From a virus: DNA of 63,613 nucleotides. The notes under the pieces were generated by a model that was not told the DNA's origin, did no database searches, and worked only from the letters and a program-made list of their open reading frames with translations. Below, piece after piece: positions 25,535-33,644 of the stretch (position 1 is the stretch's first letter; each line of letters begins with the position of its first letter). The stretch spans positions 1 through 63,613 of the IMG/VR virus record IMGVR_UViG_3300044638_006592; one strand, written 5' to 3'. The translations under genes were made by a program, and so were the position numbers.

Positions 25535-26926
25535 ATGAATATGAGTAGAAAAATACAGATTACCGAGAAAAAACTAATCAATTTTTTAAATAGATTGGTA
25601 GAACAGGAAGACGATTCTTATTATAAAATATCTCCACAAGAATATCTTGAATTACTTAAATTGTCAGGATATCATGGAAAAGGTATTACTAAACTACCAA
25701 TGTTTGGAGGTAAACCACTATGGATAACTGGTAATTTAGACGTTTCAGGTCTACCTGTTGATGACTTAGGTAATGTTGGATATATTGATGGTAGATTGGA
25801 TATTGGTAATACTAATGTTGGTGATGTATCTCAAATACAAGTTAAAGGATATATATCTGACTATGGTTCTAAAAGGGATAAATTAAGAAAAGCTGCGGAA
25901 TTAAGACAAAAAAGAGCAGAAGCTGCGGAAAGACGTGAAGAGAATGAATGGAGCCCAGAAAATACTGATGATGTTGGTATAAAAGCAAATGCTCTATTTG
26001 AGTGGTTAGTTGGTCAAAATGAATTATCTGGAATTTCTGATGAGGAAAAAGAAGAGTTGAAAAACTTGGAAGTTGAATTAGAACAATTAAAAGAACGATA
26101 CGATTCCGATGAACTTGAATCTGATGAAGTAAGTGAACTATATGATAAAATAACTGAAATTGAGGAAAGGATTGAAGAATTAACCGGTGAAAATGTAGAT
26201 GTTTATGATTTAGTTGAGAAAGGTAATCATTATGGATTGACTACTTTTGAAGTTTTAAGTTTAGGTGATAGGGAATATACTGTTGGTACAGAATCAGAAA
26301 TGGATGAAGCAGGTAAAAAATATACCGAGTCATATATTGATGATGTTGGAATTGAAGGATTTAATCGTAGTTTTATTGTAGATTATATTGATGAAGATGA
26401 ATTAAGGGAATATATTCATGATTTTTATTATGATGATGTTAGTCAAAATCCTGATGTATATTTTGACGAAGATGATTTTGAATTGACTGAGGAGCAAGAA
26501 AAAAGAAAAGAAGAATTGGAGAATTATATTTCCGAAATGGAAGATATGAAATCTAATTTGGAAGATGAACAAAAAGAAATTGAGGATAGTGATAGTGATG
26601 AATATTTATCAATTCAGGAAAAATTAGATGAAATCGATGAGAATATAGATACCGCTCAAGAAGAGTTGGATTCAATAGAACCTGATACAGAACCAACAGA
26701 TGCCATGATTGAGGATAAAGTTGAAGATTATGTTAATTATAGAATGAGAGACCCTCTTGCGTTCATTGAAGAATTTGGTTTAAAAATTGATAATCTTATC
26801 GATAAAGATGAATTGGCTCAAGGATTATTAAATACTGATGGATATGGTATTATGAATAGTTATGATGGTGAATATGACACGATAGAGTTCAATGATGAGA
26901 CTTATTATATTATGCGAGTTAATTAA
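25535..26926 (+). CDS. Large acidic tagged protein, 463 aa
   Basis: Starts MNMSRKIQITEKKLINFLNRL (ATG 25535 or 25541) with I-T-E and L-V-E tag motifs within 25 residues. Middle: a short beta segment (PLWITGNLDVSGLPVDDLGN), then a coiled coil about 165-215, a conserved-looking part (GLTTFEVLSLGDREYTVGTE) and a second acidic coiled coil about 325-390. Very Asp/Glu rich. Probably a virion or capsid-internal protein; family not recognised by name. Confidence 0.6.
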   Translation: MNMSRKIQITEKKLINFLNRLVEQEDDSYYKISPQEYLELLKLSGYHGKGITKLPMFGGKPLWITGNLDVSGLPVDDLGNVGYIDGRLDIGNTNVGDVSQIQVKGYISDYGSKRDKLRKAAELRQKRAEAAERREENEWSPENTDDVGIKANALFEWLVGQNELSGISDEEKEELKNLEVELEQLKERYDSDELESDEVSELYDKITEIEERIEELTGENVDVYDLVEKGNHYGLTTFEVLSLGDREYTVGTESEMDEAGKKYTESYIDDVGIEGFNRSFIVDYIDEDELREYIHDFYYDDVSQNPDVYFDEDDFELTEEQEKRKEELENYISEMEDMKSNLEDEQKEIEDSDSDEYLSIQEKLDEIDENIDTAQEELDSIEPDTEPTDAMIEDKVEDYVNYRMRDPLAFIEEFGLKIDNLIDKDELAQGLLNTDGYGIMNSYDGEYDTIEFNDETYYIMRVN

Positions 26927-26973
26927 ATTCTATTCATTTACTCAAAAAGTTTTCATATTATTATTTATAATGA

Positions 26974-27756
26974 ATGGAAACTAAAATCAAAAAAAATAAG
27001 GTAAAATTTGTTATGGATACCGATTGGGTATTCAAAGGTGTGTTAGATTCTGAAGAGAAAAGATATATTTTATTAAATTACTTTCAAAAACTAAATAAGA
27101 ATTTGGAAGAAATTAAGATATACCCAATGTTTACAGAGTTATCTCTTCATTTGGGTAATATACAAACTTTATTAACTAGGAATCAAATTTTATATACTGA
27201 TAAAAAATTCACATCAAATGATGAGGAATTAATGTTGACAGATTTAAAAGTTAAGGATGTTCCTGAAATGACAGATAAAGAATATGAGGAATATCAAAAA
27301 ATTTTAAAATATAGTCAACCAAAATTATTTGATTATTTCAATATAACAAAATCACTTTGGATGGTGGTTTATGAGAATATTAATGTTAATGTTAAGAAAA
27401 ATAAAAATAATTTATCAAGCAAAGGTGGATTCTTTTATTATGAATCAAGTGGTCAGGTTAGAATTTGGAGATATACCACAAGAAAAGTTGTTAAATTGAA
27501 GAACCAATACAAGACCAAGATTGATTTAATTTACGAGGGTGGGAAAAATGATTTGACAATATTAGAAATTATAAGTAAATTTTCATCAACATTTGAAACA
27601 AAAAACGAAAAAAAATATCCTGTTTTTGAAGTTACGTGCAAGGATATATTTCCGTTGAATGAAACATTAATACCAATCTTCAAAAGAAAAGTTTTGGCGT
27701 ATATTGCTCAAAGTGTTAAAAGTTTAAAATCATACGAAGAAAATGGGATTCAATAA
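26974..27756 (+). CDS. Hypothetical protein, 260 aa
   Basis: Not recognised. Lysine-rich alpha/beta protein (KVKFVMDTDWVFKGVLDSEE, ATTRTRKVVKL-like basic stretch near residue 170). It is preceded by TTATTTATAA and overlaps the next gene by 14 nt. First gene of a run of five overlapping genes (26974-29318) ending with a Dam-type methylase. Confidence 0.55.
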   Translation: METKIKKNKVKFVMDTDWVFKGVLDSEEKRYILLNYFQKLNKNLEEIKIYPMFTELSLHLGNIQTLLTRNQILYTDKKFTSNDEELMLTDLKVKDVPEMTDKEYEEYQKILKYSQPKLFDYFNITKSLWMVVYENINVNVKKNKNNLSSKGGFFYYESSGQVRIWRYTTRKVVKLKNQYKTKIDLIYEGGKNDLTILEIISKFSSTFETKNEKKYPVFEVTCKDIFPLNETLIPIFKRKVLAYIAQSVKSLKSYEENGIQ

Positions 27757-27937
27757 AAGATATGTTAGTGTTGAAACATTGTCACATATAATTGAAAATG
27801 AAAATGATTTAATAAGATATTTTAAAAATGCTGACGCATTAATTTTTATAGATGATATATCTCGTGAGGTATATAATCTAGTTGTGGAGAAAAAATCATA
27901 CAAACACTTAATAAAAAAAATCAAAACAAATGAGTAA
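27743..27937 (+). CDS. Small hypothetical protein, 64 aa
   Basis: Not recognised; alpha/beta (YVSVETLSHIIENENDLIRY, ALIFIDDISREVYNLVVEK). Overlaps both neighbours (14 and 8 nt), as expected for a translationally coupled operon. Confidence 0.55.
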   Translation: MGFNKRYVSVETLSHIIENENDLIRYFKNADALIFIDDISREVYNLVVEKKSYKHLIKKIKTNE

Positions 27938-28319
27938 AATTTTAGAATTTCCAATTGTAGAACCATTAAAATCAAACAGGTGGTTGATTAAATTACAAGG
28001 TATGGATATACATCCTTATCTATTCAGAAAATATAAAATGTTTAATGAGGGTGAAGATATTATATTAACAACTGAGTTTATGGAAACGGTTGTTCATTCT
28101 TATAACCCAAAAGATATTTTCAATATTAATAAAGTTACGATTGAATATCTTAGTCCTGTGGGTGATGTCGTTAATGGTTTATCATTTACACCAAAAGGAA
28201 TTAATTTTGAAAGAAAACATTCTTATTCTGACGATAACTTGATGATTACAAAATTAAGATTTATTATTGATGCAAATACATTAACACTTTTATTTAAAAC
28301 TGAAGAAAATGGAGAATAA
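27930..28319 (+). CDS. Hypothetical protein, 129 aa
   Basis: Not recognised; beta-rich (ILEFPIVEPLKSNRWLIKLQ, KVTIEYLSPVGDVVNG), similar in feel to small phage baseplate or sheath-associated proteins of uniform beta strands. It overlaps the DUF3310 gene by 11 nt. Confidence 0.55.
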   Translation: MSKILEFPIVEPLKSNRWLIKLQGMDIHPYLFRKYKMFNEGEDIILTTEFMETVVHSYNPKDIFNINKVTIEYLSPVGDVVNGLSFTPKGINFERKHSYSDDNLMITKLRFIIDANTLTLLFKTEENGE

Positions 28320-28533
28320 AGAACATGTAAATCATCCAGAACATTATGGTGGGGCGGGAAATCTTTATGAAGCGATAAAAGTTATTGACGCTTGGGACTT
28401 AGGGTTTTGTTTAGGTAATACGGTTAAGTACATATCAAGAGCCGGTAAAAAAGACCCTAAGAAAGAACTAGAAGACCTTAAAAAGGCTCTTTGGTATTTG
28501 AATCATCACATTGAAAAGTTGGAAGGTAAATGA
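28309..28533 (+). CDS. DUF3310 protein
   Basis: 74 residues. VNHPEHYGG followed by EAIKVIDAWDLGF and GNTVKYISRAGKKD is the DUF3310 signature, a common small phage protein sometimes annotated as nucleotide kinase-like. Biochemical role not established. Overlaps the methylase start by 4 nt. Confidence 0.88.
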   Translation: MENKEHVNHPEHYGGAGNLYEAIKVIDAWDLGFCLGNTVKYISRAGKKDPKKELEDLKKALWYLNHHIEKLEGK

Positions 28534-29318
28534 ATGCACCAGTAAGGTATTACGGAAGTAAAGGAGGTTTCTACAATAAGATTATTGAATTTTTTCCTAC
28601 TGATGGTTATGATAAATATATTGAACCTTTTGCGGGTACATTCATAGTAGGTTTAAAAAAACCAATCACAAAAATTGAAGTGTACAATGATATGGAGAAG
28701 AATGTATATTCTCTATATAAAGTAATATCGGATAAAGAATTGTTCCAACAATTTAAAGAAAAGTGTGATTTGGTTTTTTATTCTGAAGATATCAGGAAAG
28801 AATTTAAAGAAGAACTTAAAAAAGAATTATCCATAGTTGATAGAGCATTTTATTTCTTTTATGTGAATAGGACATCTCATAATGGAATTGGGGGATTCTC
28901 AATGAATACTCATGTAAGAAGAGGGATGAGTAAAGCGGTTTCAGATTTTCTATCGGCAATAGACAGACTACCTGAATTACATGACAGATTATCAAAAGTT
29001 ATTGTTACAAATACTGATGGTATTAAGTTAATTGAAAAATATAATAATCCAAATACATTACTATATTGTGACCCACCTTATGAACAGAGTACAAGAACTG
29101 GTGCAAGATATAACGTAGACATGGATAGAGAAGGACATGTTAATTTTTTAAATTCTGTAATCAATAGTAAATCAAAAATATTGATTAGTGGATATGATTG
29201 TGAATTATATGATACATTGATTGAGAATGGATTTACAAAACATCAATTTGATGTTAAAACAATTGATGGTAATTTTGAAAAGAAAACAAAAGTTGAAACT
29301 GTTTGGAAAAATTATTAA
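28530..29318 (+). CDS. DNA adenine methyltransferase, D12 class (Dam-like)
   Basis: 262 residues. PVRYYGSKGGFYNKI is the N-terminal SAM motif, YIEPFAGTFIVGL motif I, RTSHNGIGGFSMN the typical mid segment and YCDPPYEQS the catalytic DPPY. Methylates adenine N6; target sequence unknown. Forms a methylase pair with the next gene, 20 nt away. Confidence 0.92.
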   Translation: MNAPVRYYGSKGGFYNKIIEFFPTDGYDKYIEPFAGTFIVGLKKPITKIEVYNDMEKNVYSLYKVISDKELFQQFKEKCDLVFYSEDIRKEFKEELKKELSIVDRAFYFFYVNRTSHNGIGGFSMNTHVRRGMSKAVSDFLSAIDRLPELHDRLSKVIVTNTDGIKLIEKYNNPNTLLYCDPPYEQSTRTGARYNVDMDREGHVNFLNSVINSKSKILISGYDCELYDTLIENGFTKHQFDVKTIDGNFEKKTKVETVWKNY

Positions 29319-29338
29319 TATTATAAAAAAACAAAAAA

Positions 29339-30190
29339 ATGATTGAAAATTACGTTGGTAAAGTATTAAATGGTGATTGTATTGAGGTGATGTCAGAAAT
29401 ACCTGAGTCATCTGTACATTTGGTGGTTTGTAGTCCTCCATACAATGTTCAGATTCCTTATGACACCCACAAAGATGATTTACCTATGAGTGAATATTGG
29501 GATTGGACTGAGAAATGGTTAACACAGGTTTATCGACTACTAAAGGATGACGGTAGAGTTTCAATCAATATTCCTTATGAAGTAAATGTTCAAGAAAGGG
29601 GTGGTAGAGTATTTTTTGTGTCTGAATTTTATCAGGTAATGAAAAAAGTAGGTTTCAAGTTCTTTGGTATTATTGATTTGGAGGAAGATAGTCCACATAG
29701 AAGTAAGACTACAGCTTGGGGTTCTTGGATGAGTCCATCAAGTCCATATATATACAATCCAAAGGAATGTGTAATATTGGGTTATAAAAAACAACATGTA
29801 AAAATAGTTAAAGGTCAACCTCAATGGACTGGTGAGTTAGTTGAACAGGAAGATGGTAAGAAGAAAATGATATACAAGGAAGAAGATAAGAAAGACTTTA
29901 TGGAGTTAGTATTTGGACAATGGAAATACTTGAATGATAGTAGACCTTTAACTAAGGCAACTTTTAGTATGGACATTCCAACAAAAGCAATAAAGATATT
30001 AACATACAAAAACGATATTGTTCTTGACCCATTCGCAGGAAGTGGAACCAGTTTGGTTGCTGCTGAGATATTAGATAGACGATGGATTGGAATTGAGTTA
30101 TCACCAAACTATACGGAAGTTGCAAGAAAACGAGTCTCAACATTTAAATTAGAGAAACAACAATTAAATTTAGAATTTGAAAGAGGTTAA
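29339..30190 (+). CDS. DNA methyltransferase, SPPY type (N4-cytosine or N6-adenine)
   Basis: 283 residues. The catalytic motif SPPY comes first (VVCSPPYNVQIPYD) and the SAM motif DPFAGSGTSLVAAEI is at the C-terminus, i.e. the permuted beta-class order. An SPPY motif favours N4-cytosine but also occurs in adenine enzymes. No target-recognition domain of type I/III size, so probably a small self-contained enzyme. Followed by a terminator. Confidence 0.9.
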   Translation: MIENYVGKVLNGDCIEVMSEIPESSVHLVVCSPPYNVQIPYDTHKDDLPMSEYWDWTEKWLTQVYRLLKDDGRVSINIPYEVNVQERGGRVFFVSEFYQVMKKVGFKFFGIIDLEEDSPHRSKTTAWGSWMSPSSPYIYNPKECVILGYKKQHVKIVKGQPQWTGELVEQEDGKKKMIYKEEDKKDFMELVFGQWKYLNDSRPLTKATFSMDIPTKAIKILTYKNDIVLDPFAGSGTSLVAAEILDRRWIGIELSPNYTEVARKRVSTFKLEKQQLNLEFERG

Positions 30191-30208
30191 CCAACCTCTT
30201 TTTTTATT
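30181..30208 (+). terminator. Rho-independent terminator
   Basis: AAGAGGTT-AACC-AACCTCTT followed by a T run, overlapping the last codons of the methylase gene. Confidence 0.85.
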
Positions 30209-30213
30209 TTATA

Positions 30214-30224
30214 GATATTTATAA
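30214..30224 (+). promoter_or_regulatory. GATATTTATAA motif (putative phage promoter element)
   Basis: Perfect copy of the recurrent box 12 nt upstream of the ATG at 30236, directly after a terminator, which supports a transcription-start role. Confidence 0.5.
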
Positions 30225-30235
30225 TAAAAAATCAA

Positions 30236-30613
30236 ATGTCTAATAAAATATTAATATCAGAAGAAGAAAAAAGTAGAATTTTAAATCTACACGAGAATTT
30301 CAAAACTAAAGGGATTTTAAATGAACAAGATGATGACCCACAGCATAGTTTTGTAAGAGGGGTTCAAAGATTCTTGAATGAAAAAATTAAAGCTGGGTTA
30401 ACCGTAGATGGGTTAACAGATAATAATATGAAATCAAAAACAGCACAAGCAATCGGTAAATACCAACAAAATTTGGGTGTTTATCCTGTAGATGGTGTTT
30501 GGGGTCCTGAAACTTGGTCAAAGATGACAAAAGAAGATAAAGAAAGATTAAAGGACCTTGTTGCTGAAGAAGGTGGATTAATTGACAGATTCCTTCGTTG
30601 GATTGGATTATAA
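30236..30613 (+). CDS. Tagged peptidoglycan-binding domain protein
   Basis: 125 residues. MSNKILISEEEKSRILNLHE carries an I-S-E tag. Residues about 40-95 form a PG_binding_1 domain (FVRGVQRFLNEK, AIGKYQQNLGV, VDGVWGPETW). May help cell-wall binding during entry or lysis; a late promoter-like box and the tag favour a virion location. Ends just before the 30625 gene. Confidence 0.75.
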   Translation: MSNKILISEEEKSRILNLHENFKTKGILNEQDDDPQHSFVRGVQRFLNEKIKAGLTVDGLTDNNMKSKTAQAIGKYQQNLGVYPVDGVWGPETWSKMTKEDKERLKDLVAEEGGLIDRFLRWIGL

Positions 30614-30624
30614 AAAAAATACTT

Positions 30625-31695
30625 ATGAAAACAAAATCACTTAATGAGAATGAATTGAAAGAAAAAATCTTTCAAATCTATAAAGAGGAAGAAATAAAAA
30701 TATTCGAACAAAAATGGAATAGTTTATCTTCTGATGATAAAAAATTTGTTTTGGAGTTCTTAAAAGTTCTTCATCCTGAAAAATCTAAATTATTGAACGA
30801 AGCAAAATGGTATAATACTGTTGGAGATATTGCAGGTATATTTGACCCTACAGGAACTGTTGATTTGATAAATGGTATTAGTTATTGGAAACAAGGTGAC
30901 CATTTATTTGCTTTATTATCTTGGATTTCAGTAATTCCTTATGTTGGTGATGTGGTAGCTAAACCAGTAATTGGTGTTTTTAAAGCGGGAGGAATTATTG
31001 GTAAAGAATTTAAGGCTGCTATGGTTGCTGGTGATGCCGCTAAAATAGCATCAACGGCAAAACAATCAGGACCACTTAAAATATTTGTTGAGAGAGCTCC
31101 AATTTGGGGTGGTGAATTAATAAAAATGTTATCCGGATTTATAAATAAATTTCCAATAGTTAGACGTATCATTCCACTCATCGAAAATTATGTTAAATTA
31201 TTTAAAAGTGCTTCAGTTGAAATGAAGACCGCGAGTAAAGCAGGTAAAGAAGCGGAAGCGGTATTTAAAGGGTTTAGAGAGTTTGGTGGAGTTAAGAATA
31301 ATTGGTTGAAATATATGAAATCAAACGCACCTCTTTGGGAAAAATTAAATGCTGGCAGTTTTAGATTATTCGGAGGTAATCCGGCAACAAGGTCATTAAT
31401 GAGAAGAAGTAAGTGGTATTTAGGATTTTTGGATGCTGTTGGATTAGCGAATACTGTAGGTCCTGAAGAAGTTGAATCTAAAGTTCCTGATTTCGAAGCA
31501 AAACTTGATGAATACAATAGAAGTCCTCAAGCTCAAAGAAATATGGAACAAGACGTTGCAAGTTCAAAAGTTGAAGCGGTTCCACCTCCACCTACATCAA
31601 CAAGTACATCATCACCAATTCCAACTGACCCATTTACATTATTGGGTTCATTGTTTGGTGGTTCATCATCAGGTCTTGGTAAAGTTTTATCGTAA
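30625..31695 (+). CDS. Tagged protein with membrane-like central segment
   Basis: 356 residues from the ATG at 30625 (MKTKSLNENELKEKIFQIYK; L-N-E tag). Residues about 70-125 have the pattern AGIFDPTGTVDLINGISYWK, LLSWISVIPYVGDVV and KPVIGVFKAGG, seen in several large-phage proteins and resembling pre-toxin or pore-like segments. The C-terminus is Pro/Ser-rich (VEAVPPPPTSTSTSSP) and ends with LLGSLFGGSSSGLGK. Possibly packaged and ejected. The function is a guess. Confidence 0.55.
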   Translation: MKTKSLNENELKEKIFQIYKEEEIKIFEQKWNSLSSDDKKFVLEFLKVLHPEKSKLLNEAKWYNTVGDIAGIFDPTGTVDLINGISYWKQGDHLFALLSWISVIPYVGDVVAKPVIGVFKAGGIIGKEFKAAMVAGDAAKIASTAKQSGPLKIFVERAPIWGGELIKMLSGFINKFPIVRRIIPLIENYVKLFKSASVEMKTASKAGKEAEAVFKGFREFGGVKNNWLKYMKSNAPLWEKLNAGSFRLFGGNPATRSLMRRSKWYLGFLDAVGLANTVGPEEVESKVPDFEAKLDEYNRSPQAQRNMEQDVASSKVEAVPPPPTSTSTSSPIPTDPFTLLGSLFGGSSSGLGKVLS

Positions 31696-31697
31696 AT

Positions 31698-32048
31698 ATG
31701 AAATATCTTATAACGGAATCAAAAGTAAGGGAAATTGCGTTAAAATGGATGAATGATAATTTTAGTCCAGACCAATTGGAAATTGTTAAAAGTCCAAAAT
31801 ATCCTGACTCAATTTTTTACAGAAAAAATGGTCAAGTTGTTATGGAACAGGATTTAAAAAAGAAAAATTTTTACTTTCATTATGATGAAATTTGGTTATT
31901 TTTTGAATCGTTTTTTGGTATGAAATACTCTGAAATAGAACAACTTATGGAGATATGGTTGGAAGAGACCCTTAATTTAGAGGAATATACACCTATCAGT
32001 GAGTACGTAATCAATGGCATTGGTGGTTGGAAGAGACCCTTAATTTAA
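31698..32048 (+). CDS. Tagged protein whose 3' end seeds CRISPR-like array 2
   Basis: 116 residues as an open frame. MKYLITESKVREIALKWMND carries an I-T-E tag. PDSIFYRKNGQVVMEQDL and FFESFFGMKYSEIEQLMEIW make it a clear paralogue of the 15597-16148 protein. The natural C-terminus is probably WLEETLNLEEYTP; this is encoded by the first repeat of the array (31958-31993). Here the frame is lost after the first spacer, and translation stops inside repeat 2. The domain is otherwise unrecognised. Confidence 0.7.
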   Translation: MKYLITESKVREIALKWMNDNFSPDQLEIVKSPKYPDSIFYRKNGQVVMEQDLKKKNFYFHYDEIWLFFESFFGMKYSEIEQLMEIWLEETLNLEEYTPISEYVINGIGGWKRPLI

Positions 32049-32323
32049 AGGGATATACACCTAGATTATGGTTTTAGGTTGCCATCAGCTAGTTGGAAGA
32101 GACCCTTAATTTAAAGGGATATACACCTTTTCATAATAAATTCTATTTTATTGTTACGTTGGAAGAGACCCTTAATTTATAGGAATATACACCTCAATAC
32201 CGCGATAAAAATGGACGGACAGGTTGGAAAACACTCTCAATTTAGAGGGATATACACCCAATGATTCAGGTATATCGCAGATGTTTTAGTTTAAAAATAC
32301 TCTCAAATTAAAACAGAATCACC
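31958..32323 (+). CRISPR. CRISPR-like array 2: five 36-bp repeats, one degenerate repeat, five spacers
   Basis: Repeats at 31958-31993, 32026-32061, 32092-32127, 32158-32193 and 32223-32258; a degenerate sixth at 32289-32323. Spacers of 32, 30, 30, 29 and 30 bp are unrelated to each other. The repeat starts GTTGGAAGAGACC and ends GGGATATACACC; its centre pairs CCCTT with AAGGG in copies 2 and 3, or CTCT with AGAG in copy 5. Degeneration is at the end away from the gene, as in normal CRISPR arrays. The last repeat overlaps the 3' end of the DUF192 gene. No cas gene nearby. Confidence 0.85.
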
Positions 32324-32644
32324 TTCTCGAATACCTAATTTTTTACAGGTATTACCTTTCAATTCAAGTATGGTATCACCAGTTCCAAAATAGTTTGGAC
32401 AATCTTCAGTTTCACAAGGAGGACAATTATGGTGGATTTTTGTAATAACATTATCTTCAATAAAAATAATGTCTAATGGTATAATGCAGTTTTTCATCCA
32501 AAATGCGTGTTCACCTGAGTTCATCAAAAATAACATACCATTAAATGTGTTATCAAAGTTTTTACCCATCATACCTTTTGAGGTATCTTTTTGAGAAAAT
32601 ACAACTTTGACTTTGAATTTGTGATTTCCTATATTTATTAACAT
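32303..32644 (-). CDS. DUF192 family protein
   Basis: About 113 residues from the ATG at 32644 (MLINIGNHKFKVKVVFSQKD); a start 15 nt further upstream is possible. The signature is clear: GMMGKNFDNTFNGMLFLM, then HAFWMKNCIIPLDIIFIE, then CPPCETEDCPNYFG and LELKGNTCKKLGIREGD. DUF192 proteins are widespread and uncharacterised. A GATATTTATAG box lies upstream on the minus strand. Its 3' end overlaps the degenerate last repeat of array 2. Confidence 0.88.
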   Translation of the reverse strand: MLINIGNHKFKVKVVFSQKDTSKGMMGKNFDNTFNGMLFLMNSGEHAFWMKNCIIPLDIIFIEDNVITKIHHNCPPCETEDCPNYFGTGDTILELKGNTCKKLGIREGDSVLI

Positions 32645-32646
32645 AA

Positions 32647-32657
32647 CTATAAATATC
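32647..32657 (-). promoter_or_regulatory. GATATTTATAG motif (putative phage promoter element)
   Basis: Minus-strand copy just upstream of the DUF192 start. The divergent Nudix gene starts 6 nt away on the other strand. Confidence 0.35.
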
Positions 32658-32662
32658 AAACT

Positions 32663-33061
32663 ATGGATAACTTTAATAGGTCAGCAGGAATAATTGTAAA
32701 ATGTGGTGATGAGGTTTTGCTTTGTAAAAGAAGTGAAGACCAAACTTATGGTGGTGTTTGGAGTATTCCTAGTGGTCATCTAAATAAAGGTGAAGATGCT
32801 ATTGATGCCATGAAAAGAGAGTTCGAAGAAGAAACAAATCTTAAAGTTAATAAGAATCTTAAATTAATTAGTTTTATTCCAATGGGTAAAAGTCTTATGT
32901 ATGTTTACCTTATGAAAGTTAAAGAAAAGATATATCCTGACTTAGAAAATGCTGTTGATGGAATCGAACACTCTGAATGTGGTTGGTTCACATTTGATAA
33001 CATTCCTGAGTCAGTAAATGAAAAACTTAAAAAAGTTATTGAAATTTCATACAAGGATTGA
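32663..33061 (+). CDS. Nudix hydrolase
   Basis: 132 residues. A full Nudix box is visible: G-H-L-N-K-G-E, then 7 residues, then K-R-E-F-E-E-E-T (positions about 38-60 of the protein), fitting Gx5Ex7REUxEExGU. Hydrolyses a nucleoside diphosphate linked to X; substrate (dNTP, NAD or RNA cap) cannot be read from sequence. Divergent from DUF192. Confidence 0.92.
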   Translation: MDNFNRSAGIIVKCGDEVLLCKRSEDQTYGGVWSIPSGHLNKGEDAIDAMKREFEEETNLKVNKNLKLISFIPMGKSLMYVYLMKVKEKIYPDLENAVDGIEHSECGWFTFDNIPESVNEKLKKVIEISYKD

Positions 33062-33128
33062 GTTTTTTTCAACTTTGTGTATATTTATATTCACAAACCA
33101 ATCCCCCTTCTTTATTGGTTAAATTATA

Positions 33129-33166
33129 AAACCCAAGTAAAAGTAAAATTTTATTTGGGTTTTTTG
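33129..33166 (+). terminator. Rho-independent terminator
   Basis: AAACCCAAGTAAAAG...TTTATTTGGGTTTTTT; AAACCCAA pairs with TTTGGGTT. Ends the Nudix transcript before smpB. Confidence 0.75.
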
Positions 33167-33194
33167 TTTTTCAGGAAAAATATTTGTATATTTG
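33163..33194 (+). promoter_or_regulatory. Bacteroidota-type promoter of smpB
   Basis: TTTG near 33163-33166 and TATATTTG at 33187-33194, about 20 nt apart. Confidence 0.6.
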
Positions 33195-33200
33195 TTGAGT

Positions 33201-33644
33201 ATGGGAAATAATATTCAAATAAAGAACAGAAAAGTTTCATTTGAATATGAGATTATTGAGACTTATACTGCCGGAATCGTACTTCAAGGAACTGAGGTTA
33301 AAATGATTAGGGAAGGTAAAGTATCAATGGTTGACAGTTATTGTTATTTTAGTGATGGTGAACTATTTGTTAAAAATTTATTAATAAACGAATCTAAATC
33401 TTTTTTCACTCACAAACCTGACAGAATTAAGAAACTTTTGTTGAAGAAACAAGAATTAGTTAAGATTGAGAATAAACTTGTTAAGGGATTAACGTTATTA
33501 CCATTCAAGTTATTCACGAATGAGAAAGGTGTAATAAAAATTGAGGTTGTATTAGGTAGAGGTAAAAAATTGTATGATAAGAGAGAGAGTTTGAAACTGA
33601 AAGATATAAAGAGAATACAAAATTGTCAACTAAAAATAAAATAA
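33201..33644 (+). CDS. smpB: SmpB, tmRNA-binding protein
   Basis: 147 residues from the ATG at 33201 (MGNNIQIKNRKVSFEYEIIE). Diagnostic segments: TYTAGIVLQGTEVKMIREGK, KPDRIKKLLLKKQEL, KGLTLLPFKLF and GRGKKLYDKRESLK. SmpB carries tmRNA to stalled ribosomes (trans-translation). A phage copy is unusual; no ssrA gene is visible in this window. The stop codon TAA forms part of the first attC-like site of the cassette array. Confidence 0.93.
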   Translation: MGNNIQIKNRKVSFEYEIIETYTAGIVLQGTEVKMIREGKVSMVDSYCYFSDGELFVKNLLINESKSFFTHKPDRIKKLLLKKQELVKIENKLVKGLTLLPFKLFTNEKGVIKIEVVLGRGKKLYDKRESLKLKDIKRIQNCQLKIK

